Positions 37,609 to 49,218 of a stretch of DNA of 64,000 bases are shown here, in pieces. Each line of letters starts with the position of its first letter. Position 1 is the stretch's first letter. Under the pieces are notes generated by a model. The model worked only from the letters and a program-made list of their open reading frames with translations. It ran no database searches and had not been told where the DNA came from. Position numbers and translations under genes: made by a program. This stretch comes from Diphasiastrum complanatum (Eukaryota > Streptophyta > Lycopodiopsida > Lycopodiales > Lycopodiaceae): assembly GCA_029204225.1 (NCBI GenBank), contig CM055101.1, positions 47,074,406-47,138,405 of the forward strand, read 5' to 3'.

Positions 37609-37820
37609 TGCACATTATTGTATGGTTACAGTAACACACTAATCATTTTCAATTTCCATTGTCTCACTTGCTAGTGCAAGAGCCACAAAAATTCCTAAGA
37701 AGTGTTACTTCTAAATAGCTTAAGCGGATAGAGTTGGTTCCATTCACATTACATCATATTATATTGTTTCACACACATCCACACAAAATTGCTCAAACAT
37801 GAGATAGAACAAGTAAAGTA

Positions 37821-38557
37821 TGTTGAATTTCACATGTGTGGACTGTCCACTACATGTACTTGTGATCTCCTAAGGTGTGTAGATGCACCAAGATCAAGAC
37901 TAGATTGAGATTCAAGATCAATCTTGAATCCTATGGCAAAAACACACTACTACATGCATTCAATCACTTCCAACTCTCACTCACACGTGTGGGAAGTATT
38001 CAAAAAATAATCTAAGTAAAAACAAGCTGCTCTCCTTGGGTAGAGAGAGAAAATGCATCATGAGCTCTCGGGTAGAGAGAGAAAGCTAGAAATCCAATAA
38101 CTCACAAAATCCATAAAATCACCAAATCAATTAGCTTCAAAATGAGGAGTACAATGATACTAGTAGGTCCACGAGCTATCACTATGCTTAACTATGATTG
38201 GACCATATTTTGTCACCTCTTGATCCTATTGGATCATTGATCCATGCACCTCTTAATTCTATTGGACTATATTCAAGCACACCTCAATTTCCTATTGGAC
38301 CTCACAAGGTTCCACCTCTAAATCCTATTGGACCTCTTGGAATTCATCAAACAAAAAATTTGCACTTGTCTACACTCTAATTGGCAAGTGTTTAGCCTCT
38401 TACTCTATTTTGGCTCAATAGTGGCATTACAAGTGGAAATGCATAATTTGCCATCTATGCCAAATTTATTCCTATCAACATCCTACACCTAGATGCTTGA
38501 TGTAAAAAACATAAGACCCCTATATCTAACATAGATAATCTTTTTCAATTCTTCACA
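37821..38557 (-). repeat. 3' LTR of the 37821-44041 element
   Basis: 737 bp, TGTTGAATTTCACA at the left, CTTCACA at the right next to the polypurine GGAGGAG on the minus strand. Confidence 0.95.
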
Positions 38558-38575
38558 CTCCTCCTAAAAAATTAT

Positions 38576-39853
38576 CTATGAAGATTTGAGCATTGATCTT
38601 GATATAACTCCAAGATTAGATCTATGCTTGATGAAAGCACTTTTGCTCAAAGGCTTGGTGAGTAGATCGGCAATACAAGAGGACGAGTTGACATGCTCCA
38701 AATATATTTCTCCTCCAATAAGCTTTTCTCTCACAAAATGGTGTGCCACTTCTATGTGCTTGCTTCTTGCATGAAATATGGGATTATTGGCAAGAGCTTG
38801 GGCCGAGATGTTATCACACTTGATCATTGGTAGATCATCCTCCTTGATGCACTTTAGTTCCATTAATAACCTCTTGATCCAAAGCACTTCTTTGGTAGTT
38901 GTAGTGAGTGCTTTGTACTCGGCCTCACATGAAGAGAGAGATATAGTATCTTGCTTTTTGGAAAGCCAAGATATTAGATTGCCTCCAAGAAAGATAGTGT
39001 ATGCACTAATAGACTTTCGATCCATCTTGTCACTAGCAAAGTCCGAATCCGAGTAGCCAATAATGGATAGATCTTCACTTTTATAGAGTAGACCATAATC
39101 ACAAGATGAAGATACATATCTTAGAATCCTCTTGGCTATCTTCCAATGATGGATCTTAGGATCTTGCATAAATTGACTCAATTTGTGCACACAAAAACTA
39201 AGATCGGGCCTAGTAATGGTAAGCCAAATCAAGGAGCCTACAAGACTCCTAAAAAGTGTGATGTCCTCAAAGGATCTTTCATCACCTTTATTAGGATCTT
39301 TTACAATTTGCTCCATTGGAGTATCTATGCTCTTAGAATTTTCCATATGAAATTTTTTCAACATAGAGTTAGCATATCTAGATTGGCATATAAAGACATG
39401 ATTTTCATAAAAATCAATTTCTAGGCCTAGGATGTAATGTATCTCTCCTAGATCTTGCATTTTAAACTCACATCCAAGTGCTAGCTTGGTTTCATCAACT
39501 AGCTTGATACAACTTCCACAAAGAATAATGTCATCAACATAAATTAGAAGAATGAAAATATTGCTATCAACAAACTTTAGATACATGGAAGGATCATAGT
39601 CACTAAGAGTAAATCCTAGTGAGATAAGAAAAGAGTTAAGTCTTGAATACCATGATCTTGGTGCTTGCTTGAGTACATAAAGACTTTTGAAGAGCAAGCA
39701 CACTTTGGACTCATCCTTGATGAATCCTTGAGGTTGTTCCATATAGATCTCCTCCTGAAGATAACCATTTAGAAAAGCATTGGATACATCTAATTGGAAC
39801 ACCTTCCACTTGAAAAAACAAGCAAGAGAAATAAGAATTCTTATTGTCACCAT
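38576..39853 (-). pseudogene. copia reverse transcriptase and RNase H (37821 element)
   Basis: A 425-codon open frame. Reverse transcriptase: FQLDVSNAFLNGYLQEEIYM, VCLLFKSLYVLKQAPRSWYS and the catalytic ILLIYVDDIILCG. Connection: SLIWLTITRPDLSFCVHKL. RNase H: SDSDFASD, SLSSCEAEYKALTTTTKEVL, IKCDNISAQALANNPIFHA, HIEVAHHFVREKLIGGEI and ADLLTKPLSKSAF. The catalytic motifs look complete in this part. Confidence 0.95.
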
Positions 39854-41448
39854 CTTTGCAACGGGTGCAAGGTCTCCTCATAATCAAGACCATGGATTTG
39901 AGCAAATCCTTTGGCACATAATCTTGCTTTATGCTTGTTGATGGTGCCATCATGATTGAACTTGATCCGAAATACCCACTTGCAACCAATCACATGCTTG
40001 TTGGATGGAGGATCCACAAGCTCCCAAGTATTGTTGGTGATCAATGCATCATACTCTTGCTTCATGGCATCATACCACTCCTTGGTATTGAGTGCCTCTT
40101 GTACATTCTTTGGCTCTTCATGAGAGACATAAAAAACATAATTAGTGGAATCAAGATCCACTTGTTTGCGTTTGTCAACATATGAGAGCCTCTTAGGCTT
40201 GGATCTATCTCTCATGGATCTTCTTGGTGAAAAAATCCGAGGAGAGTCTTCTTCAAATCTCGAACCCATCACATCATGATTGCCTTCAAAATCAATAATT
40301 GATGATGCATCCATAGATTTCTTGATCTCGACCTCTTCAAATGATGAGTGTTGATCTTCATGAAAGACAACATCTCTACTTTCAATAACTTGAGAAGTAG
40401 AGAGTATAAAGACTCTATAGGCCTTCTTGGTGGATGAGTATCCAACCATGATCCCTTTGCATGCACTAGGATCTTCCTTCTTCCTTGTTTCCAAGGGAAT
40501 ATGGACAAAGCATAAGCATCCAAAAACTCTAAGGTGATCAACCTTAGGCTTCTTCAAAAATAAGATTTCATATGGTGACCTTCCTCCAAGAGCTATATGT
40601 GGGAGCCTATTGCAAAGATAATTTGCACAATTAATGGCTTCTCCCCAAAAATCTTTGTGCAAAGATGCCTCAATTCTCATAGATTTTGCACATTCACATA
40701 GAGATCTATTATTTCTCTCGGCCACTCCATTTTGAGATGGAGAGTAGGCACAAGAAAACTCTCTTTTAATGCCTTCAAGCTCACAAAAATCTTGAAATTT
40801 ATTGGAGATATATTCACCACCTCCATCACTTCTAAGAGCTTTAATCTTGAATGAGAATTGCTTCTCTACATAAGCTTTGAAAATAAGGAAATGATCAAAC
40901 ACCATAGATTTTGAAGCAAGAAGATATATCCAAGTGAATCTTGTGTAATCATCAATGAAAGTAACAAAACAAGTGGCTCCTCCCTTGCTTGTAGTTGATG
41001 AGAAATGCACATCCGAGTGGATTAACTCTAAAGGATGCTTGCTTTTGATAGAAGATCTTGTAAATGGCTTTTTGTGATATTTAGCAATAGCACAAGCCTC
41101 ACAAGGCTTGATCTTCTTGGAGAATGACTTTGGCAAGCCAATAGCTTTGGATTCTTTGATCATAGAGAGCATGGATTTGTAGTTGGGATGTCCCAACCTC
41201 CTATGCCATAATTCCTCCATAGAGAGCTTGTTCACAAGAGCAACATTACAAGCATTCACATACTCATTTGGATCTAGTTTATAGATGCCACCAAATCTAG
41301 ATCCTAATGCAAGTATCTCATCATTCTTCTTGATAGTGCAAGTATCAACATTGAATTTTACATCAAGGCCATTATCAAGCAATTGGCCAACACTAATAAG
41401 ATTCTTGGTAAGCTTAGGTACATAAAGAAAGAACTTTAGAGGATGCAA
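39847..41448 (-). pseudogene. copia integrase and reverse transcriptase start (37821 element)
   Basis: A 533-codon open frame. It starts in the protease tail (PLKFFLYVPKLTKNLISVGQ) and goes on with GAG-pre-integrase (LWHRRLGHPNYKSM, CEACAIAKYHKKPF). The integrase core follows (LELIHSDVHFSS, TFIDDYTRFTWIY, LRSDGGGEYI, SPSQNGVAERNNR), then the C-terminal part (VFGCLCFVHIPLETRKKEDP). The frame ends in a reverse transcriptase start (WELVDPPSNKHVIGCKWVFR). All three DDE residues are visible. Confidence 0.95.
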
Positions 41449-42601
41449 GCTTCAAGGGAATGTTCCCTATGCCTTCAATAGGACATTCAAAATCATTTGC
41501 AGTGTATATTGATTTCTTGACTCCATCATAAGGTGCAATAGAAGAGAAAGAGTCCTTGGAGCTACACATATGTGAAGAGGCTCCACTATCAATATACCAT
41601 AGGCCGTCCTTCTTGAAAGGAGTAGATGAGAAACTAGAGACCATAAGAGATCCCTCTCCATCACTTGCAATATTGTCTTCCTTCTCATTGGTAATATTGG
41701 CTTGCTTGAGTTGATTCTTCTTTTTGAAGCAATTGGTGGCATAATGACCTTTCTTGCCACAATAAAAGCACTTGATCTTCTTCTTCTTGAGCTTGGATGA
41801 TGAAGCATTAGAGGAATCATGTTCCTCCTCATCTTTGTCTTTGGATTTGACTTTGTCCTTGCTTGAGGATTGTTGATGTTGGTTCTTGCTCCTCCCTTTA
41901 TGCTTATCCTTGGCAAAGAGAGCTTTGCCATCATTATGAGTGAGAGAAAGCTTGTCCATCCTCAAGAGCTTGTACTCTTGTCTTGATTCTTCTGAAATTA
42001 GCACACTTTGGAGAGCCTCCAAACTTGGTAGCTCCTCCTTAATGGCATAGGATTGGACAAGGTTATCAAATTCACTTCTCAAGCCATTGAGAATGACTTG
42101 AACTAGCTCATTTTGATTGGTGGAATCACCAATGCAAGCAAGCTCTCTATGAATATCTTTTACTCTCAAAACATAACTAGATGCACTCTCATCACTCTTT
42201 TGGCTACTTTGAAAGATTTGATTCCTAAGAGTGAGAAGCCTAGAGGTATTCTTAGCCTCATAGATAGTCTTGAGACAATCCCAAGCTTCTTTGGCTATTG
42301 TACAAGTACCTATCTCCCTCAATATCTCATTAGAGACATTCATCTTAATGTAGTGGAGAGCCATCCTAGCTCTCTTTTTGTATTTTTGAACCTCTTGAAG
42401 AACTTGTGGTTCTTCTTCAAGGCCAAGAACTATGTCCATCACGTCTTGAAGGATCAAGATGGACTCCATCCTCATTTTCCAAATTGAATAATTTGAAGTG
42501 GTCAATCTTTCACTTGGTTCCAACAAGGATGAACCCATTGAAGACATTTGAAGTGAAGAAAACTCAAATGATGAACAATAAATGTTGTTACACACTTTCA
42601 A
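41414..42601 (-). pseudogene. copia gag and protease (37821 element)
   Basis: A 395-codon open frame; the likely gag start is the MSSMGSSLLEPSERLTTSNY methionine near 42547. Gag body: WKMRMESILILQDVMDIVLG and NTSRLLTLRNQIFQSSQKS. A Ser/Lys-rich stretch follows, then a CCHC knuckle (CFYCGKKGHYATNC) and the protease motif LWYIDSGASSHMCSS. Confidence 0.95.
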
Positions 42602-43291
42602 TAGGATCCAATAATTGAGTACTATCTCCTCCTATGAAAGATCTTGCAACAATTTGTGAATTGATTCTCACTAGCTACTCAAATCTCTCTAAAACAAGAT
42701 CTATTTCACATCAAATGATGGAGTATAGGCAAAGTTAGGATCTAACACTCTTAGCACATGTGAAATACACTAAGAAACCAAATTTGACTCAAATACAATG
42801 ATATTGCATGAAACAAAATGGCTAAGATCTCAAAACAGTGCCTAGATCACATATAGATGAGATTGGCAAGCATACAACTGTGATTTTGGATCAACCAAGC
42901 AATCTCTTGACCAAACCAAATGTGTCCACCCAGGTCTAGGTGCCCTACCTAACCCTCTTCAAAAGCTTATAACTTTTGATTGGCTCAACCAAATGGAATG
43001 AAACTGATTGCAACAGAAACTAGACAAAAATAGCTTTAAAACAAGCTATCAAGCAAGATAAATGGATCAAACATGAGAGAGAACTTCCAAACTGAATTTG
43101 GATGTTCCTCACACGTGTCTGAGCACCTGATTCCGTACAGTACCAGGTCAGACCCAATCAATGTCCTTTTGATCTCTTTTGATCCAAGATTGAACAAGAT
43201 AGCTAGGAAAATGGGCCTTGACAACTTCTAGCTCAAGATTAATGAAAAAAATTTCACTTAGATGGATCAAAATGCATGGTAACCTTAGGTA

Positions 43292-43304
43292 GGCTCTGAT
43301 ACCA
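43292..43304 (-). other. primer-binding site (initiator Met tRNA) of the 37821 element
   Basis: The minus strand reads TGGTATCAGAGCC immediately after the 5' LTR, the standard copia primer site. Confidence 0.95.
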
Positions 43305-44041
43305 TGTTGAATTTCACACGTGTGGACTGTCCACTACATGTACTTGTGATCTCCTAAGGTGTGTAGATGCACCAAGATCAAGACTAGATTGAGATTCAAG
43401 ATCAATCTTGAATCCTATGGCAAAAACACACTACTACATGCATTCAATCACTTCCAACTCTCACTCACACGTGTGGGAAGTATTCAAAAAATAATCTAAG
43501 TAAAAACAAGTTGCTCTTCTCGAGTAGAGAGAGAAAATACATCATGAGCTCTCGGGTAGAGAGAGAAAGCTAGAAATCCAATAACTCACAAAATCCATAA
43601 AATCACCAAATCAATTAGTTTCAAAATGAGGAGTACAATGATACTAGTAGGTCCACGAGCTATCACTATGCTTAACTATGATTGGACCATATTTTGTCAC
43701 CTCTTGATCCTATTGGATCATTGATCCATGCACCTCTTAATTCTATTGGACTATATTCAAGCACACCTCAATTTCCTATTGGACCTCACAAGGTTCCACC
43801 TCTAAATCCTATTGGACCTCTTGGAATTCATCAAACAAAAACTTTACACTTGTCTACACTCTAATTGGAAAGTGTTTAGCCTCTTACTCTATTTTGGCTC
43901 AATAGTGGCATTACAAGTGGAATTGCATAATTTGCCATCTATGCCAAATTTATTCCTATCAACATCCTACACCTAGATGCTTGATGTAAAAAACATAAGA
44001 CCCCTATATCTAACATAGATAATCTTTTTCAATTCTTCACA
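43305..44041 (-). repeat. 5' LTR of the 37821-44041 element
   Basis: 737 bp, nearly identical to the 3' LTR (about 11 differences by eye). It abuts the primer site on its left and AAGTA on its right. Confidence 0.95.
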
Positions 44042-44727
44042 AAGTAAACTTGAACAACACTTCCTTGCTGATCCTTTGACCTTAATTGAGTCTCCAAACA
44101 CCTACAAAAATAGATCCAAAAGATCTTTGCCATTTAACTCTCCTTTGATGTTTTTGTCTAGCTCCAAATTGCCAGAAGCCTTTTGAGACCAACCTCTTGA
44201 TCTTTCTCTTGACCATCGAAGATATGAATATCTTCAAACCTGAACCTCTGGAAATACTCCCTCTCAAACATATGACTTAGATCCAACAAGATCTCATCAA
44301 TGCTTGATCTCGACTTTCTACAAAGGTTAGCGAAAACAATGCCACCATCATAAAGCAAAAGATAGATTCCAAACTCTCCATCCAACATGAAGTACAGTAG
44401 GTGAAGATGAGTATCAAACTTAATCAATCCAGCCCTCTTGAGTCCATAACAAACATCAATAAGCTCACCAATGAGATAATATCCCTTGCATTGAAGAAAT
44501 TGCCTCTTGATTTGCTCCATGTAGTCTTCTCCAACCAACCTTTTGACATCTCAACCATGAGTGAACATTTCACCATAGTCATAGAATTCTTTGAGTTGAT
44601 GAAGAGATGCGAGATCCATGCCTTGGATCTTCCCAAGAACCAATCTTCCATTGCCCTTTCCTTCACAAGACTCCCTCTTAATGATTGCATCGCTTTCCAA
44701 CATAAAGCCTCCATTTGTAGCCATGTT
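44042..44727 (-). other. gag start fused to a non-retroviral reading frame, second carrier
   Basis: On the minus strand the stretch opens with a gag-like start (MATNGGFMLESDAIIKRES) and then runs into sequence unlike any gag: DYMEQIKRQFLQCKGYYLIG, HLHLLYFMLDGEFGIYLLLY, RSSIDEILLDLSHMFEREYF and DGQEKDQEVGLK. The last motif has a partner DGQAEDQEVDLK at about 6435-6470 in the element at 4268, and similarity continues to the left (to 44042, then 37820-37769 beyond the nested element). The frame is not intact. I cannot name the source protein. A few gag codons followed by foreign coding sequence is the arrangement known from host-gene capture by LTR elements such as maize Bs1. Confidence 0.55.
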
Positions 44728-45058
44728 GCAATGACCTGATCCTCTTTTTCAACCTATTCCAATGCACAAAGCACTCTCTTGAATGTCAACAAATGAACTC
44801 AAGAAGAAATCACAATATCATGAACTTTGGTACTTGCTAAACTTGAAACACACTCTTGAAAAGTCCAACAACTTAAAAAACAAGAGATCCAAACAAATTT
44901 AGAGTTTTGACAAAAGTATAAAAAATTGAATCATCCAAATTCTATATGCAAATGCTACAAAGTTGATATAGAATCTTGTATTCTTCAATGAGAGCTTCTT
45001 AATGCAATTGAATTTTCCCAAACCCATTAAGTGAAGTGTGAAATCTGCCAAGTTCATA

Positions 45059-45709
45059 TGTGAGAAATTGTCAACTAATTTGATCTATTTTGGTCTATGT
45101 TGACTATTTGGCAATTTAGGCCAATATGCATTTCATACTTAGAGAAAAACTTTATGAAGTTATTTTTAGCCTAAGTACATTTGAAATTACCACTTTTAGA
45201 AAGTGAAAAAGTAGAAAGTCGAGTTTGGACACATTCAAATGTGAATGTTAGATACATTGAATCTAGTTCATATTGTGATAGAGTTTTTGATCTAGAGGTT
45301 TCTATGGAGGGAATCCAAGCTCATTAATGAGGCATGGACTTGTCATAAATAGATGTACAATCATGGGAAGAGTATGATATTCTTTCTCTTATTTCATTTC
45401 ATGCTTATACATGAGTTTTCTTGGGTTCATCTATCCATTGGTGCACTATATTGATGATCTCTTGTAATTTTGTGTGTAGAATGCTTTGATTTATGGTTCA
45501 TTGGGTTCACACGTTTGAAATACAATAACTTACTATTTTTGTATGGAAAATAACTTCATTTTATGATGTGTTTGATATTTGATCAATATCTTTTTGAGTT
45601 TGCATCGTAGATGTTGATTTTCTACATTGCCAATGGTGCTATTTGTGTTGTCTTTCTAAACCAAAGATCAATAGATGTTTTTGGATCTTAGTGATTCATA
45701 AACTTCACA
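45059..45709 (+). repeat. solo copia LTR, same family as 4268-4917
   Basis: 651 bp, TGTGAGAAATT at the left and AACTTCACA at the right, in plus orientation. It matches the 4268-4917 LTR on the complementary strand in many blocks (for example cttgggtt..tatccattggtgcactat, tgtgtagaatg, cacacg..tgaaatacaata). The flanks share CATA on both sides, so it may be bounded by a short target duplication. No internal region in plus orientation follows. Confidence 0.8.
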
Positions 45710-46984
45710 CATAATGTTACATCCATGTCCAGTATGTGGTATTCGGAATAATTTTTGAGATGGATAGCCGGTCACTCCAATGTATATGGTTATTACTTAT
45801 GCCTCGTCATTCCGGGCTTGGCCGATAAAGTAATTAATAATCATATGTGGGCCCAGACCTATATTTGGACATAGGAGCAATTGCATGGTGTTTGACTACT
45901 CTAATGCAAGAATAGGAAGCCAATTGCTATTCCAAGTTGCATGGGGATCCTAAGAGGAATATTCCTTCCTCCTGGGAGAGAATATATACTAGCATAAACT
46001 TGCTCATCTACCTAATGGATTTTCTGATCCTTGTAGCCAAGATCCCCTCCTCTCTTGCAATTATTCACCATAACATGGGGGTGAAGTGGTTAGGGTATTG
46101 ACTAGCCATTTCCTGTTGGTTGGGTGGTTTTGCTCTACAAGTGTCCTTTTGGTTGGATGCAACAAGATCTAGTCGGATCCTTACTAGGCGATCCTTATAG
46201 TGGTATCAGAGCTTGGCTTTGCATCAATTGGAAGGTGGAGTTGCTTCATGTTTTGTCCCAGCTTTTTGGTGGTTTCTCCTTGCTTGTTACTTCCAAGTGG
46301 TGGAATTGATCTCCAAGTAGGTGGATTCTCTGGATTTGGTGTACTTTTAGCCTATTGATCATGATTATGGATTTTTTTCCATAGATTTTGATGGAAATCA
46401 ATGGATTTTTTATGGTTTTTTGTGATTTTTCACCTAGAATTGAAAATTTTGGCTTGGAATTTATCACTGCTATTGATCTAGTATGTTTTTCATATTGTAC
46501 TTGTTGTTTACAGTCATTATTGATTGGATCTAATGATTTCATGTCGGTTGAAAAGTAAAAAGAGTGCTTAAAGAGTGACTTTTAGCCAAAAATTGGGGCT
46601 ATAAGAACCATAATTGAAAAATGCATTTTTTGCATGATCTGGGCCTACGATTGCTTGTTGTACTTGATAGAAGTCTCTATGCCTCTCTAATGAACCTTAG
46701 AAGAGTGCTTGTAACCTCTGATTGGATGCTTATTGGGCTATAGATGGATTTTTGATGAATCAACCTTGAGAAAGTGCACCCTCCTACCTGTTTTTTGGTC
46801 AATTATAGCTTGCACGTGTGAAGCCTAGGTGGTAGGGTGATGTGGAAAGTGTCTTGTAGACTAATCTCCCTTAGTATTGTGCTTATAGTGACCAATTTGG
46901 TGTCCTGTAGAGAAAGTTATGGCTATCAGAAGTTTGGCAATTTTTGAACTAAAACTCAAAAAAATTTCAAATTGTTCTGATGCA
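45710..46984 (+). other. retroelement leader-like stretch without a gene
   Basis: No reading frame of note. A TGGTATCAGAGC primer site at 46201-46212 shows that an LTR ended near 46199 and a copia leader followed, in plus orientation. The LTR itself could not be recognised, and no gag follows before the GA tract at 46991. Confidence 0.5.
46201..46212 (+). other. copia primer-binding site (initiator Met tRNA type)
   Basis: A perfect TGGTATCAGAGC. The base pair before it is AG and not the expected CA, so the LTR end is decayed or one or two bases away. Confidence 0.65.
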
Positions 46985-47478
46985 TGCATGGAGAGAGAGA
47001 GAGAGAGAGAGAGATAATGCCTTGTCTAGGAAAGGCTTTGGAGGCTCGAGCACCTTCCCAAAGCTATTCGGTCCTAACCAAAAAGAGAGAGAGAGAGAGG
47101 AGAGGAGAGAGCTTGAATGAAACCTGCAGAGTGTTATTAGAAATAGAATATAGATACAATACAAAGGAAATGGCTCCCTTTTATAGATTCCCAAGGTGAG
47201 CCTCCTTCACTTTGATTGGCCACTTCCTTGGGGAAAAGATTCTAATCCAAGTCCTTAAAACAAACACAAACTTAATCTAATAGTTCTAAGAAAGTACAAA
47301 GCAAGTCACATGAACCATGTGAGTCTTACTTTGACCAAATTAGATTCCTTATTTGCAACTTGAGTTTGTAACTTAGACTTTGGCCTTTAACTTATTTTAT
47401 TTAAACCTAGGTCCCAAGTCTCTATGGAACAACTTGAAACAACTAGCAATGTGCTCATTGGGTCGGGCTTATACAGTA
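46985..47478 (-). repeat. gypsy-type LTR piece, family E
   Basis: Minus orientation. It shares the block ggctcgagcaccttcccaaa and gctattcggtcc with the complement of 56242-56278, and the block caatgtgctcattggg.cgggcttata with the LTRs at 11677 and 61702. A TATA-like ctataaaaggg lies at about 47170-47182. GA tracts at 46991-47014 and 47084-47099 lie downstream of it. The distal part is missing; copia LTR sequence begins at 47485. Confidence 0.6.
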
Positions 47479-47484
47479 CTATAG

Positions 47485-48421
47485 TGATTAAGTAGCCAAA
47501 CAATAAAGCTTTGAATTATCAAACAAGTAATTTGTCGCAAATCATTCGCGAATTAGTCGCAAATCACAAGACAAATAATTAGTTGGAAAGAAAATACAAA
47601 AACGCATATACTCTGAGACGAAGCTGAACTCAATAAAGGATAGTATTGATTCAGTATGAAAACATAATAGAACTAAATGAGTACAATAAGTTGCAGATTG
47701 AAACCACGTACTCTAAGCAATTTTTGAACGGCTGAAAGAAAGTCTGAATTAAGCGCAATGCTGATAAGCAGATAGCAATCTCTAAACAACTCTAAGAAGT
47801 GAGCTAGAATGCTCATGAGTGTTCAAGCTCGCAGGCTTGAGAGAGAGAGAGAGAGAGAGAGCTAACTATTCGAATTCTTCTGATAATCTTAAAACTGTAT
47901 GAATATGAACAGCTATTTATACTAAAAAATTAGGTCATAAATTGTGATTGCGAGTTGGTTGGCATCCATCCGGTTCCTTGTCATTGATTGTTGATAAGCG
48001 ATGAGAATTGGCCGTAAAGCGTTTGTCTGCATAGATGAACCAAACTGTCACTTTTACAGAAATGAACTAAAATAGCCATAAATGATATTGTCGCAAAAAC
48101 GACAGTATCGAAAATTTTGCGAAAAACCCGACAGTGCCTTAAAGATTGATTTAGGGTTGTTAGACACATTGCCAAAGTCATTTTCTTAACATTTGAGACA
48201 CTTTGGAGAAGCAAAAAAGGAGACTACATTTTTACACAAGATTCTTGACAAGCAAAAAATACAACACTGTGGTAACACTCCGTGTAATTCTGCAGACTGT
48301 GTAAAAACACTTATGAAACTACAAATTGTGTAAAGACACAAAAAAATCTGTAGAACTGGATAAACAACGGATGAAGATTATAACTGATTATTCGATCAGT
48401 AAGAAGGAGAATAATCCAACA
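47485..48421 (-). repeat. copia LTR, family B
   Basis: About 937 bp, similar over most of its length to 19478-20215, but longer because of a block with GTCGCAAAAACGACAG-like units and a GA tract (47838-47862). Right edge ...ATCCAACA. It serves as the 3' LTR of the minus-strand fossil to its right. Confidence 0.7.
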
Positions 48422-49218
48422 AATTGAACATCCTCTTGTCACAGACTTGCTGTCATTTTTGCAGCTTGCCCAGCTTGCATCACTGTGGTGTTGTACCTCA
48501 AATCCTTTGCCTTCGTTGTCTTCTTTGTAGGTCAATCCCATATTTTGGGTACCCTTTTGATATTGCAAGATTCGTTTCGTCATTTCCCAATAATTTGAAA
48601 AAAAAATTGGATTAAAGCATAGACAAAGAAAGCCAAATCAGGTCTAGTACAGATTGTGAGGTACATCAAACTACTGATCAGGTTTTGCTAGGGTGCACCT
48701 TCCATCTTTAGTCTCTCCTCATCTGTATTCAAGCAATCCGGCTTCGTTAGTCTGGCTCCAACTATCATTGTTGTGGTTTTTTCTTTGCAGTCCATCATTC
48801 GATATTGCTTCAGCACTTTCCGAACGTACTCTAACTGACTCAGATGCATTTCTCCTTTTATTCAATCTCTTCTGGTCTCCAGCCCAAGGCATTTTGTTGC
48901 TTCTCCTAGATCTGTGATTTCATAACTTTCAAAAATCTGACTCTTTGTCTCCTTGATTAGCATCAAGGAGATTCCTATTATTAGGGAGTCATCCACAAAA
49001 ATAGTCAAAATCACAAAATATCTTCCTACTTTTTTTATATAGACATTGCAGTCTAGTTGTATAGCATTGAAGTCTAGAGACTTCAGAAGAATGTCGAGCT
49101 TCTTGTACCAAGCTCATGATGCCTACTTCAGACCATAAATGCACCGTTGCAACCGACAGACATATTGTCAATTGTCGGGGTCTTCGAGTCCTTCAGAATG
49201 CTTCATGAAGATTTCTTC

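Larger units (their letters stand above)
31717..37613 (-). mobile_element. full-length old Ty1/copia element with target-site duplication
   Basis: LTR-to-LTR element (31722-37608) flanked on both sides by the same 5 bases, TGCAC (31717-31721 and 37609-37613), so the boundaries are firm. Minus-strand order is gag (36567-36064), zinc-knuckle region (about 35820-35700), protease (35706-35222, with LDSGATSHF), integrase (35147-34383), reverse transcriptase (34334-33100) and RNase H (33029-32424). All standard copia parts are present in the normal order. The coding region is broken by roughly five to eight breaks. The two LTRs differ clearly (very roughly 15% by eye over the first 230 bases), so the insertion is old, much older than the element next to it at 37821. 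Confidence 0.9.
37821..44041 (-). mobile_element. young, nearly whole Ty1/copia element with target-site duplication
   Basis: Two LTRs of exactly 737 bp (37821-38557, 43305-44041) flanked by AAGTA (37816-37820 and 44042-44046). By eye the LTRs differ at about 11 positions (98-99% identical), so the insertion is recent relative to all other copies here; absolute age depends on the unknown substitution rate. Minus-strand order: primer site, gag with zinc knuckle, protease, integrase, reverse transcriptase, RNase H, polypurine tract. The coding region is open except for about two breaks. It sits inside the older carrier of the non-retroviral segment. Confidence 0.95.
37614..45058 (-). mobile_element. 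copia-derived carrier of the non-retroviral segment, split by a nested element
   Basis: The left piece (37614-37820) and the right piece (44042-45058) were one stretch before the element at 37821-44041 inserted, shown by the duplicated AAGTA. Read on the minus strand, the right piece has a leader (about 45058-44730), the first dozen or so codons of a copia gag (MATNGGFMLE) and then the non-retroviral reading frame. The text across the nested insertion matches 6215-6470 of the element at 4268. No RNase H or LTR of its own could be found on the left; the left limit is unclear. Confidence 0.65.
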
